From the NCBI RefSeq assembly GCF_000092785.1, contig NC_014225.1, positions 1 to 64,000 of the forward strand: DNA of 64,000 nucleotides, written 5' to 3'. This DNA is from Waddlia chondrophila WSU 86-1044 (GTDB lineage: Bacteria; Chlamydiota; Chlamydiia; Chlamydiales; Waddliaceae). The notes under the pieces were generated by a model. The model had not been told where the DNA came from and did no database searches. It was given only the letters and a program-made list of their open reading frames with translations. The position numbers were made by a program, and so were the translations under genes. This document shows, piece by piece, positions 54,162 to 63,079 of this stretch. How positions within the stretch are numbered: position 1 is the stretch's first letter; each line of letters starts with the position of its first letter.

Positions 54162-54432
54162 TTAGGCGGCCGGGCATTCTTTTGCCTTAAGCCAAAAATC
54201 AGGAAGAAGCTCTTGGAGTTTCTGTGCATTATGAGACATCAGGCGACGCATGACATCTTCAATATATTCCCTTGGATTAATCCCCATCGCACGGCATGTC
54301 TGGACTAAACTCAATACGACACCAGCCGCTTCCCCACCTTTTTTATTTCCCACAAATAACCAATTTTTCCTGCCAATAGCTAAGGGACGTACCGCCCGCT
54401 CTGCTACATTATTATCTAATCTTGCCCACGCA
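54162..54432 (-). pseudogene. tnpC: IS66 transposase TnpC, C-terminal fragment
   Basis: From the joint at 54432 the minus strand encodes about 90 residues: ARLDNNVAERAVRPLAIGRKNWLF, then GGEAAGVVLSLVQTCR and the helical tail ending at 54162. These are the final, strongly conserved parts of IS66 transposases, including the catalytic Glu in the NNVAERA block. Everything upstream has been lost at the IS256 insertion. Confidence 0.85.
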
Positions 54433-55816
54433 GAGATATGATCAAAAGTTGTGTTTGAGATAAAAAGAGCGTACCCTATGAAATTTTAGAATCAAAAAAA
54501 TTTATAGGAGATACGCTCATGAAGAATGATGTCATTTCTTTGGATAAATTTCACGCAACAAGTGAAATGAACAGCTTGCTGGAACAAACTTTGAGGGAAG
54601 GAGCTCGCCTGTTGCTTCAACAGGCTATTGAAAATGAAGTCAATGAATACCTGGAATCGATGAAAGGCAGGAGGGATTTCGAGGGAAGAAAACAATTTGT
54701 CCGCAACGGCTACCTCCCTGAAAGAGAAGTACAAACAGGAATCGGACCGATATCAGTGAAGCAACCTAGAATTCGAAACAGAGAAGAGAGCTCTGAAGGG
54801 TACTCAAGCGCAATTCTTCCGAAATATCTAAGGAGGGTGCCATCTCTTGATGCGGTGATTCCAGCTCTTTACCTCAGGGGGATTTCTACAAGCAATTTCC
54901 AGGATGCACTTGAAGCGATCATGGGCAAGGATGCGAAAGGATTATCCGCAGCTAACATCACTCGTTTAAAACAATCTTGGGAGCAGGAATACAAAGACTG
55001 GAACAAGCGCTCTCTTGAAGGAAAGCGCTACGCTTACATCTGGGTAGATGGGATCTATTTCAATGTTCGTCTTGGAGATGACCGAATTTGCTTTCTCGTG
55101 ATTCTTGGCGCTCTTCCTAATGGTAAAAAGGAACTTGTGGCGATCCACAATGGTTATAGAGAGAGCAAAATTTCCTGGACAGAGGTATTGGAGAGTTTGA
55201 AGCGGCGCGGGCTGTGTACAGCTCCTGAGCTTGCGATAGGAGATGGTGCGCTTGGATTTTGGTCGGCCGAAGACAAAGCAGCAGCGGTGTTGGGTGCATA
55301 AAACGGCCAATGTGCTCGATAAAATGCCCAAAAGTATTCAAGTGAATGCGAAAAAGGCCATTCATGAAATTTATATGGCCCCTACCAAAGAAGATGGACT
55401 GGCGGCGTTTGAGGTGTTTTTAAAAACATACCGAGACAAATACCCCAAAGCCTGTGCTTGTCTTGAGAAGGATAAGGCGCAACTGTTTACCTTCTACAAT
55501 TTTCCGGCGATCCATTGGCAGCACGTCAGGACAACTAACCCGATTGAATCGACTTTTGCAACAATAAGACACCGGACAAGGCAAACCAAAGGCTGCGGTT
55601 CAGTGGCTGCCACTTTGACAATGGTATTCAAGCTGGCTACTACAGCCGAGAAAAAATGGAGAAAACTCAAGGGTTGTGAAATGATTGAAAAAGTAATCAA
55701 CGGAGTGGTCTTTTTAAAGATGGAGAAGAGGTTCTGGAAAAAGAAAAAGTAGCTTAAAAGAATTTTTAAATTAGGGTGCGTTTAAGGATTCCAAACACAA
55801 CATTTGAAAATATCTC
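54433..55816 (+). mobile_element. IS256-family element, third copy
   Basis: The element is nearly identical to the intact copy at 300-1698, with both terminal repeats present (GAGATATGATC at 54433, right end finishing 55816). It is inserted in the IS66 element. It lacks 17 bases within the transposase and has a 2-base insertion near the end, so it depends on transposase from elsewhere. Confidence 0.9.
54519..55752 (+). pseudogene. IS256-family transposase, frameshifted
   Basis: The first ~250 codons match the intact transposase, then a 17-base deletion at about 55266 (after tcggc) shifts the frame and ends translation at 55301. The second part resumes in another frame from about 55267, including TNPIESTFATIR, and a further +2 T insertion near 55711 alters the tail. 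The protein would lack the third catalytic residue. Confidence 0.9.
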
Positions 55817-56058
55817 GTTCTTGGCAGCCAAAATCTTCCTTGTGCCAGCTGTTTCCACCACACGGCAAATCCGTCATTATCCCAATAAAGGATTTTCACT
55901 ATTCTTCGCCCTTTACTCACAAAAATAAAATAGTCGCCTTTTGTCAATTGCCCTGAACACTGCTCTTCAGCAAGAGCAGCTAATCCTTCCAACCCTTTTC
56001 GCATGTCAACGGGATGCTGAAAGAGAAAAAAACGAGAATGGCCGGTAATTGCTAGCAT
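55817..56058 (-). pseudogene. tnpB: IS66 accessory protein TnpB, truncated
   Basis: The minus-strand frame from 56058 shows the typical TnpB start and core: FLFQHPVDMRKGLEGLAAL, GDYFIFVSKGRRIVKILYW and DGFAVWWKQLAQGRFWLP. After about 80 residues the frame runs into the IS256 end, so the last ~30 residues are lost. Confidence 0.85.
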
Positions 56059-56195
56059 GCGGTCTCCTATTATTTGAAGTTAATCAAAATTTTAACCACA
56101 ACCCAAAAAAAGAAGATAGATGGGGTTATTTGACGCTTACTAAAAAATTAAAATTTATTTTATAATAAAATGAAGAAACGGAAGAATTTGATTTT

Positions 56196-57041
56196 ATGTA
56201 TGCAATTAAAGATCTATCTTATTTACAGAATATAGAGGTAAACTGCGAGGCGCAGGCCTCTCAACATAAGAAATGGGGGGATTTTCTTTACGAATTAATA
56301 TTCAAGGAATTAGGCGCTTGCCTAAAGCATATTTGGTACCGTTTCTACTACACTTTAAATCCTTTTGCCAATCATCTGAATCCAACTGAAATAAAGAAAG
56401 CATCCCATCCTGGTCAAATTGCCAGAATATTGCTTCTTTTGCACGGAATAGGTGGGCATAGGTCCTGTTTTATTCCCCTGGCGAATACTTTGAAAGATGC
56501 AGGATTTAAAAATATTTATACAGTAGACTTGATTCAGACATCTGAAGAGCCTGTTCCGACCAAGCCTTTGGAAGATAAAATTTATCAACTTCGAAGAGCT
56601 TATCTCAATCAAGGGTATGCGGAAGTTAAATTTGGATTGATTGGGCATTCTCTAGGAGCTTTGGTTAGCTTAAAGTATGTTTGGAGAAGATGGAATTCCT
56701 CAACGGATTCAGAGATTTCATTTATTGTTGCAATGGGAGGACGGCTGAAATACAATGAATCTTCTTTTTCCTGGTTTTGCGAAGATGTCAGGCCTGAAAT
56801 AGAAAGAAATTATGAGGCGATCATTGATGCTCCCTATAAAACGCGGTTATTCTCTTTATGGGGGGAAAATGATGCTCTTGTACCGAAGAGATCTGCGCAT
56901 CTTTTTGGGAACAAACGAAGAGAATTGACAATCAAAGGGTGTGGACATAGTGGAATTGTCTTTTCACCGGAGGCCCATCGCAAAATTTTAAGATGGGTTC
57001 AGAATTGGTTCGGTATAAATAAAACATCCCTAAAGAAATGA
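56196..57041 (+). CDS. Alpha/beta-hydrolase (lipase/esterase-like)
   Basis: The 281-residue product has an alpha/beta-hydrolase core: oxyanion region LLLHGIGGHRSCFIPLANTL, nucleophile elbow GLIGHSLGALVSLKY, acid region SLWGENDALVPKRSA and the catalytic His in GCGHSGIVF. The GHSLG elbow suits lipases or acyl esterases; the substrate is unknown. No signal peptide; the first ~75 residues are an unassigned N-terminal extension. It is coupled to the following MFS gene by an ATGA overlap. Confidence 0.82.
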   Translation: MYAIKDLSYLQNIEVNCEAQASQHKKWGDFLYELIFKELGACLKHIWYRFYYTLNPFANHLNPTEIKKASHPGQIARILLLLHGIGGHRSCFIPLANTLKDAGFKNIYTVDLIQTSEEPVPTKPLEDKIYQLRRAYLNQGYAEVKFGLIGHSLGALVSLKYVWRRWNSSTDSEISFIVAMGGRLKYNESSFSWFCEDVRPEIERNYEAIIDAPYKTRLFSLWGENDALVPKRSAHLFGNKRRELTIKGCGHSGIVFSPEAHRKILRWVQNWFGINKTSLKK

Positions 57042-58312
57042 TAAAGAAAGATGTCTTGATGGAGCAAGAAAAACCGATAGGGTTGATTCACCTCATTTAC
57101 CGATTTTCTTCCCCTCTTGCTTCAGTCGTCTTCATGATCTTCGGAAGCGCGTTTTTCACCACTTTTATTAGTGTGTTTCTCTACGGCAAGGGATATGGCA
57201 AGCATGAAATCGGCTATGTGCAATCTGCGTATTTTTGCGGGATGCTCATTGGAGCTTTCCAAATGGAAAGGTTAATCAAGCGGGTTGGACACATTCAGGC
57301 ATTGGCAGTGTTCGGAAGTTTGGCAACTTCAATTACTCTTTCCATGGCTCTTTACCAAAATTTTGCTGCTTGGATGCTTTTGCGCTTTTTATCCGGCCTT
57401 TCCATGGCAGCTCTCTATATTGTAATCGAGAGCTGGATGCTGGAAGAGAGTAGTCTAAAAACTCGAGGTGTTATCTTATCTGTCTACATGATTTGCCTGA
57501 CTAGCGCACAATCTCTGAGCCAACAAGTTTTGTCGTTCGTTGATATCTATAGCTACACTCCTTTTCTGATTTCAGCGGTCTTTACCTCTTTGAGTGTGAT
57601 TCCTGTCGGGCTATCGACCAACCGCGTGACGATTCCGACAGAGTTGGAATCTGTGAGCTTTTTGAAAATCGCCAAAAGTTCTCCGTTCGGTGTTGCAGGA
57701 TGCTTTGCTGCGGGATTGATCATGAGTACGATCTACAGTTTTTTTCCGATCTATTCCGAGTCGATTCGTATTCCCAGCGCAGACTTGATGTCCGTCACAA
57801 TTGCAGGAGGAGTTCTTCTGCAGTGGCCCATCGGGAAACTCTCCGATTATTTTGAGAGGCGGCGTACGATTCTAACGGTTATTGCTATCACTTTAGCGCT
57901 TTCCCTTTTAGCTCTCATCAGCAGTACATTTAACATGTACAATACTCTTCTTCTCTTTTTTTTCCTGGGAGGATTTATTTTTACCCTCTATCCTTTGAGT
58001 GTGACCCAGGTATGCGACCATCTCGACCAATCGGACATCACCACCGCTTTGTCTCTGCTTCTGATTGCTTTTGGCTTGGGTTCTGTTGGAGGACCGACAA
58101 CATCGGCATTTTTAGTTGCTGAAATGGGAATTAGCTCTATTTTCCTCTATTTTGCCGTTTTACTTGGAGGCTTATTCATGGTCGGAATGATCTCAACAAT
58201 TCAAAGGCCTATTGTTCCTCTCGAAGAGCAAAATGATTTTATTCCGCTGCCTACAGCAACGCCTGTTGCTTATGAAATGGATCCCCGTGGCGAGGGGGAC
58301 CTGCCCGAATAA
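57038..58312 (+). CDS. MFS transporter (YcaD-like)
   Basis: The 424-residue product has 12 predicted helices of the major facilitator superfamily; the N-half carries FTTFISVFLYGKGYGKHEIGY, SAYFCGMLIGAF and RFLSGLSMAALYIVIESWM, which resemble the YcaD/YfkF group. The C-half has GGVLLQWPIGKLSDYFERR, the MFS A-like loop. Substrate is unknown. A later start at 57059 (MEQEKPIGL) is possible. It is translated together with the upstream hydrolase. Confidence 0.82.
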   Translation: MIKKDVLMEQEKPIGLIHLIYRFSSPLASVVFMIFGSAFFTTFISVFLYGKGYGKHEIGYVQSAYFCGMLIGAFQMERLIKRVGHIQALAVFGSLATSITLSMALYQNFAAWMLLRFLSGLSMAALYIVIESWMLEESSLKTRGVILSVYMICLTSAQSLSQQVLSFVDIYSYTPFLISAVFTSLSVIPVGLSTNRVTIPTELESVSFLKIAKSSPFGVAGCFAAGLIMSTIYSFFPIYSESIRIPSADLMSVTIAGGVLLQWPIGKLSDYFERRRTILTVIAITLALSLLALISSTFNMYNTLLLFFFLGGFIFTLYPLSVTQVCDHLDQSDITTALSLLLIAFGLGSVGGPTTSAFLVAEMGISSIFLYFAVLLGGLFMVGMISTIQRPIVPLEEQNDFIPLPTATPVAYEMDPRGEGDLPE

Positions 58313-58364
58313 AAAAACTTGCTCAATTTATCTCGAAATTCTATGAAATATTCGAGTTGAGAAA

Positions 58365-59006
58365 ATGTTTGATGTCAAAAAAGTGCCTAATGGAGGAATT
58401 TGGATTCCTTCGACTAAAAAAGATTCTAAATGGGTTTTGGTTGCCTTGCATGGCAGTGGAGGATCTTCAGAAAATTATCGCGGTTTAGAAGCTATTTTCA
58501 ATCTTCCTCAGCTGAATTATCTTTTTCTCAATGGCCCAATACGTGAATACGCCAATTTTCGTTGGTATGGAGATTCTGCTGAAAGCAGGCAGAGGGCTCT
58601 GGAGTATCTTGCCGTTGTTTTTGATCAGTTAATGAGTGCCGGGTTCCCTGCTTCGAAGATTTTTCTGATGGGGTTTTCACAAGGGGCTGCATTGGTCTTT
58701 GAATTTGGCCTTCGTTATGCTCATCTATTCGCTGGATATATTGCGATCAGCGGACGGATTGAAGACCTGCCGGCTCTGCTCCATCAAAAAAGAGCGCACA
58801 TAGCGGAAAAAGGGCGTTGGCTTGTGACCCACGGCTCCAAAGATTATCATCTGTCTGTCATTGTTATGCGTGATCAGGTCGAAAAGCTTAAAAATGCAGG
58901 CTTGCATATCGATTATCGGGAATACCCGAAAATTCATGAGTTTGATCACCGGAAAGAATTGCCTGAAATCTGCCAATGGATTTCCCATTTGGCACCGAAT
59001 AGATAA
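58365..59006 (+). CDS. Phospholipase/carboxylesterase-family serine hydrolase
   Basis: The 213-residue product matches the small carboxylesterase/lysophospholipase family: VALHGSGGSSENYRGL, FRWYGD, the nucleophile elbow GFSQGAALVFEFGLR, and the acid/His ends THGSKDYHLSV and KIHEFDHR. It would cut short acyl esters or lysophospholipids in the cytosol. It follows the MFS gene by 52 bases. Confidence 0.85.
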   Translation: MFDVKKVPNGGIWIPSTKKDSKWVLVALHGSGGSSENYRGLEAIFNLPQLNYLFLNGPIREYANFRWYGDSAESRQRALEYLAVVFDQLMSAGFPASKIFLMGFSQGAALVFEFGLRYAHLFAGYIAISGRIEDLPALLHQKRAHIAEKGRWLVTHGSKDYHLSVIVMRDQVEKLKNAGLHIDYREYPKIHEFDHRKELPEICQWISHLAPNR

Positions 59007-59039
59007 AATTTGTTATAATTGAGAAAAAAGGAGGAGGTC

Positions 59040-59279
59040 ATGAAAGACAAGCTCTTTTTATTTACAATGTTAATACCGTTCAATTTTTTGACAGCGGAGT
59101 TGGCTCCCGATCAGATTCAAAATCTGGAAGAACAAAAAAAAGCTTATGGCGAAATCCCAGAAAGAGAAATTAAGTATTACGAAGAAACCGCTCCACAGAA
59201 TGCCGATAAACAACGCAATTTCTACATGCACGACCATCCGCTCCAAGAGGATTCAGTGCCTGATGACACAGTTAAATAG
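59040..59279 (+). CDS. Small secreted protein of unknown function
   Basis: The 79-residue product starts with a signal peptide (MKDKLFLFTMLIPFNFLTAE) and has an acidic, glutamine/glutamate-rich mature part (PDQIQNLEEQKKAYGEIPE). The start at 59040 is set by a very strong AAGGAGGAGG ribosome site; an earlier in-frame ATG at 59019 lies before it. A TATAAT box stands at 59012-59017. It is followed 6 bases later by the SerB-like gene. Confidence 0.65.
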   Translation: MKDKLFLFTMLIPFNFLTAELAPDQIQNLEEQKKAYGEIPEREIKYYEETAPQNADKQRNFYMHDHPLQEDSVPDDTVK

Positions 59280-59285
59280 TCCCGC

Positions 59286-59945
59286 ATGGCAACCATCGTT
59301 TTTGATTTTGACTCGACGCTTGTGCAATGCGAAAGCTTAGAATGGATTCTCGAAGAGCAGCTGAAAGGCAAGCCGGAAGTCAAAAAACAGATTCATGAAA
59401 TCACGTTGAAAGGGCTGAAAGGAATCATTCCTTTTTCCGAATCGTTGACCGAAAGGTTGAAACTTGCTGCTCCAAATAGGAAAGCTGTTGCAGCATTTGG
59501 CCAAAAAGCTTTGAAAATGATCACTTCAGGAATCCCTGAATTGATCAGTAAGTACAAAAAAGACGGCGTGGATATCTGGGTCATCAGCGGAGGGTTGTAC
59601 GAGTCTCTAGTTCCGGCTTGTAAACACTTAGGGATCAATGAAGAGTGTGTGATGGGTGTGAGGCTTCTTTGGGGAAATCAGGGTGAATTTTTAGGGATCG
59701 ATCCTAACGATCCTTTAAGCAGGTCAAAATCGGCGGCAGCGGCGGCAGTTTCTTTTTTGTGGAGCAGACCATGCATTGTCGTCGGAGATTCTGTGTCTGA
59801 TTATCAACTTTTCAATGAGGGAATTGCAGATGAGTTCGTGTTGTATACAGAACATATCGAATGCACAGAAATTGCAAAACTGGATGTAAAAAAAGCAAAT
59901 AACACGAAAAAATTAAAAGAGATGATTGATGCTATCCTTGAATAA
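59286..59945 (+). CDS. serB: SerB-like HAD phosphatase (phosphoserine phosphatase)
   Basis: The 219-residue product is a HAD-family phosphatase: motif I FDFDSTLVQCESLEW (nucleophile Asp), motif II VWVISGGLYESL-type (WVISGGLYESL), and motif IV VVGDSVSDYQLFNEG. The cap region and SGG block fit phosphoserine phosphatase. It overlaps serA, which makes the first step of serine synthesis, so the pair would turn 3-phosphoglycerate into serine, with a transaminase (SerC) expected elsewhere. Confidence 0.82.
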   Translation: MATIVFDFDSTLVQCESLEWILEEQLKGKPEVKKQIHEITLKGLKGIIPFSESLTERLKLAAPNRKAVAAFGQKALKMITSGIPELISKYKKDGVDIWVISGGLYESLVPACKHLGINEECVMGVRLLWGNQGEFLGIDPNDPLSRSKSAAAAAVSFLWSRPCIVVGDSVSDYQLFNEGIADEFVLYTEHIECTEIAKLDVKKANNTKKLKEMIDAILE

Positions 59946-61152
59946 AGACAAAATTAAAATCGTACTGCTTGAAGGAATCGATCCGAATTCTGTTCAATTT
60001 TTTAATGAATGTGGCTATCGAAATGTTGAGTTGATCGGCAAAGCCTTGGAAGGGCCGGATTTGGCGGCTGTTTTAAAAGAGGCTTTTATCTTGGGAATCC
60101 GTTCGAGAACACAGTTAAATCTAGAAATTTTACTGCAAGCCCCTAAACTTTTTGCTATCGGATGTTATTGTATTGGAACAAACCAAGTGGCTTTGACCGA
60201 TGCTGCAAGCCGGGGAATCCCTGTGTTCAATGCCCCTCATGCAAACACTCGCTCTGTCGCAGAACTTGTGATTGGGTGGACGATCATGCTGATGCGCCGC
60301 ATTTTTGAAAAAAATCACCTGGCTCATGAAGGAAAATGGAAAAAGACAGCTTTTGGAAGCCATGAAGTACGCGGGAAGATCATGGGGATTGTAGGGTATG
60401 GGCATATTGGATCCCAAGTATCGGTTCTGGCTGAGGCGATGGGGATGCAGGTGATCTATTATGATATTGTGGGCAAGCTTCCCCTTGGCAATGCTCGGCC
60501 AGCCCAAAGCTTAGAAGAGCTTTTACAAAAATCTGATATTGTCACGCTTCACGTTCCTGAATCAGCTCAGACCAAAAATTTGTTGGATGCTGAGCGGATG
60601 GAATTAATGAAAAAAGGGGGGTGCCTGATCAATGCCAGCAGGGGAACGACGGTCGATCTCGATGCACTTAAACAGTTTTTAGATCGAGGGCATCTTGCTG
60701 GAGCAGCACTGGATGTTTTTCCGAAAGAGCCGGAAGGGGAAGCAGTGGAATTCAATAGCCCTTTGAGAGGAGATCCTCGAGTGATTATCACACCTCATAT
60801 TGGAGGGTCGACAGAAGAGGCGCAGAGTCAAATTGGTAGCGAAGTTAGCCGTAAGCTTGTTCAGTACAGCGATTGGGGAAGCACGGAAGGAGCTGTGAAT
60901 TTTCCTTCTCTTTCACTGCCTAAGCATCAAAAAACGCATCGTATTCTTAACATCCACAAAAATGCTCCAGGCATGATCCGAGAGATCAATGCTGCAGTTG
61001 CCGGTGAGGGGATTAATGTGCAAAGTCAATATTTACTGACAAATATGGAGATCGGATATGTTGTTTTGGATATAGAAAAAGCTGTATCCAGCCGATTAAA
61101 AGAAAAAATTCAACAGTTAGAAGGCTCTATACGCACACGAATTTTGTATTGA
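59929..61152 (+). CDS. serA: D-3-phosphoglycerate dehydrogenase
   Basis: SerA oxidises 3-phosphoglycerate with NAD. The 407-residue product shows the catalytic-domain block IGCYCIGTNQV, the Rossmann motif GIVGYGHIGSQVSVLAE, NASRGTTVDLDAL, the catalytic His in ITPHIGGSTEEAQ, and a C-terminal ACT domain (~335-407, HKNAPGMIREINAAVAGEGINV) that allows serine feedback control. The ATG at 59929 lies inside serB (17-base overlap). Confidence 0.93.
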   Translation: MLSLNKDKIKIVLLEGIDPNSVQFFNECGYRNVELIGKALEGPDLAAVLKEAFILGIRSRTQLNLEILLQAPKLFAIGCYCIGTNQVALTDAASRGIPVFNAPHANTRSVAELVIGWTIMLMRRIFEKNHLAHEGKWKKTAFGSHEVRGKIMGIVGYGHIGSQVSVLAEAMGMQVIYYDIVGKLPLGNARPAQSLEELLQKSDIVTLHVPESAQTKNLLDAERMELMKKGGCLINASRGTTVDLDALKQFLDRGHLAGAALDVFPKEPEGEAVEFNSPLRGDPRVIITPHIGGSTEEAQSQIGSEVSRKLVQYSDWGSTEGAVNFPSLSLPKHQKTHRILNIHKNAPGMIREINAAVAGEGINVQSQYLLTNMEIGYVVLDIEKAVSSRLKEKIQQLEGSIRTRILY

Positions 61153-61172
61153 TCCCCTATTGTCAGGAAATG

Positions 61173-61218
61173 ATGAAAACCGCTAAAATGCGAGCCTCTG
61201 CGGTTTTCCGGTTTTCAT
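61173..61218 (+). promoter_or_regulatory. Alternative hairpins between serA and the EEP gene
   Basis: GAAAACCGC at 61175-61183 can pair with GCGGTTTTC at 61200-61208 (9 bp, 16-base loop). The overlapping ATGAAAACCG at 61173-61182 can instead pair with CGGTTTTCAT at 61209-61218, which covers the start codon of the next gene. The first form looks like a serA terminator, the second would hide the start. Mutually exclusive forms are seen in the sequence; any switch is inferred. Confidence 0.45.
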
Positions 61219-63016
61219 GAAAAAAATCTATTTCTTCCTATTGATTTTGCTGACTTCTATTGAACTGTGTGCAATCGAACACGGTTCCACTGCCCATTAT
61301 TATGTTGGCGAATTAGGGGAAAAATGGCAATTTCCAAGCGATCATTTGCCTGTGGGTTTGTCTGTAGGCGATATCCATTTAGCTTTATGGAATACGTTGA
61401 ATACCCGCTATCTTTATCATATCCATGCGAATCATCAGGGGTTGAAGGGAAGTTTAATCACGACAGCTAATATTCCTGAGGATGCGCACTCCAAATTGAC
61501 GATGAGAGAAGAGGCTGTTATAGACCTTGTACTTGGTATGGTGCATCACGCGGTTTTTCCACGCTCTTTGATCGCGCTGCAGGAAGTCGGCAACGAAGTT
61601 TACGAAGAGCTCAGGAACCGTTTGCCGGAAAAGATGGCCTTTGTCACAGCTTTTCCAGATGATTTGGCGAATGGAGATATTTTTATCTATGATACGGATC
61701 GATTTGATGAAATCTCCTTAGTCTCTGGCTGTTTTCAAATCTGCCCGCGCAACACTTATTTGACGTTGACGCTTAAGGAAAAGAAAACCGGAGAGATCTA
61801 TCGCTTTATGCAATCCCACGTACCCGGAGGTCCGGTTGCTTCAGGATCTGCGAGAAAAGAGTGGGCAGAGGATCTCTTGATCAATTTCGATCCCAATGCT
61901 GTCAACATCGTGATGGGAGACATGAATCGTTCTCCCGATTTTTTTCTTAAGGATTTAAAAGATGCCGCCGAAGATTTTGAGCTGGAAAAGCATCCTTTTC
62001 AAAATTTATGGGTCCCTTATCCCACGCATATCGACACTTATAAACGAGCAACTTGGATCGACAACTTTTTTATCTATCAGCCTAGATGGTTTCCTTCTGT
62101 CAGCGTGGAAAAAGATCCTGAGAATTTGGGGCCTGATGTTGAGAAAGCAGTCTCCATCTTGCGTGGGTTTTGCAGTTGCCCTTTAAGAGCGGCACTTGAG
62201 CTTCGCAGCCAGCTTGCTGTCCATCAATTTGCAGTTTTTCAAGGTTCTTTTGGAAGTTGGACGGATGTGCAGCTGAAAGCGGCGCTTCCAGACACACTGT
62301 ATGTGAAGTGCAATTTGCATCAGTTGTTTTGCATTCAAGAAGGAGAAAAGGAGAAAGAGTGGATCAGAGAGAATAAGCGCCGTTTGATCGCTGATTGGAG
62401 TGAAGAAGAGTGCATCGTCATTGATCAATTTGATTTTGCTTCTGCTTTAGAGGATTCTGAGGATCAGTTGGAAACAGTGATGGAAGTGATTGATATGGCT
62501 CGAACGCTTCTGCGGCAAGGAAAGTCCGTTGTTCTGGTGACCCATCAAAATTGCCGCTCCGCATTTAAATTTTGGGAAATATTGTCGGATGCGCTCTCTT
62601 TTCACCCAAGCAATATCATTGTTCAAGAATATCTGACAGATGAAGAAGAGGAAAGACTTCTATCCAACAGTGAGCTGAATAGGGAGGAAAAAGATCTATT
62701 CAAGGCTTTGACTAAAGGTTCTCCCTTCGCCTATGCTGCGCTGGCAGATCAAAAAGAATCCAAAATGAGTTTTAATGAATTGTGCGATGGGATGATGCAT
62801 CACATTGAATATGCCTGGTCTGAATTTGCAGGCAATGAATCCTTTGACGTGCAGTCTATCCTTGTGGAAATCGCTCACCAATCATTGGAAATTGATCTGC
62901 TTGCTGAAACTTCGGAATTTGGTTATCTACTGGAAACAGGATTCATCGGAAGCAAAAACGGCACCTGGATTATGCCTCAAGTGATCAGAAATTTTTTATT
63001 AACAATCAATCCATAA
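61217..63016 (+). CDS. Secreted endonuclease/exonuclease/phosphatase-fold protein
   Basis: The 599-residue product has a signal peptide (MKKIYFFLLILLTSIELCA). Residues ~50-290 form an EEP (DNase I/inositol phosphatase) domain: LALWNTLN (Asn59), IALQEVGNE (Glu123), GDIFIYDTDRF, QSHVPGG (His201) and VMGDMNRSPD (Asp235/Asn237). The final SDH/DH motif reads TWIDNFF, so the last catalytic His is Asn. Residues ~300-599 are unassigned. It could be an exported nuclease or phosphatase, or a degenerate binding protein. Confidence 0.7.
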   Translation: MKKIYFFLLILLTSIELCAIEHGSTAHYYVGELGEKWQFPSDHLPVGLSVGDIHLALWNTLNTRYLYHIHANHQGLKGSLITTANIPEDAHSKLTMREEAVIDLVLGMVHHAVFPRSLIALQEVGNEVYEELRNRLPEKMAFVTAFPDDLANGDIFIYDTDRFDEISLVSGCFQICPRNTYLTLTLKEKKTGEIYRFMQSHVPGGPVASGSARKEWAEDLLINFDPNAVNIVMGDMNRSPDFFLKDLKDAAEDFELEKHPFQNLWVPYPTHIDTYKRATWIDNFFIYQPRWFPSVSVEKDPENLGPDVEKAVSILRGFCSCPLRAALELRSQLAVHQFAVFQGSFGSWTDVQLKAALPDTLYVKCNLHQLFCIQEGEKEKEWIRENKRRLIADWSEEECIVIDQFDFASALEDSEDQLETVMEVIDMARTLLRQGKSVVLVTHQNCRSAFKFWEILSDALSFHPSNIIVQEYLTDEEEERLLSNSELNREEKDLFKALTKGSPFAYAALADQKESKMSFNELCDGMMHHIEYAWSEFAGNESFDVQSILVEIAHQSLEIDLLAETSEFGYLLETGFIGSKNGTWIMPQVIRNFLLTINP

Positions 63017-63079
63017 GAAAAGATTTGATTCTTAAAGTTGATTCGTTATATACGGTTCTTTTTTTAAGAAGAGGTTTGA

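Larger units (their letters stand above)
54129..56140 (-). mobile_element. IS66-family element, interrupted and gutted
   Basis: Both ends read GTAAGCGTCAAAT inward (54129 on the left, complement ending 56140 on the right), the classic IS66 terminus. On the minus strand it retains part of TnpB (right) and the C-terminus of TnpC (left); TnpA and most of TnpC are gone. An IS256 copy occupies 54433-55816. Flanking 8-mers (ttttatca, taaaaaat) are not identical, so no target duplication is seen. Confidence 0.85.

Noticed and set aside
54002-54229. Minus-strand frame with ERESNPRPPHYECAALPTEL
   Set aside because: This is the well-known spurious translation of the antisense of a tRNA gene, here tRNA-Thr, running on into the IS66 end.
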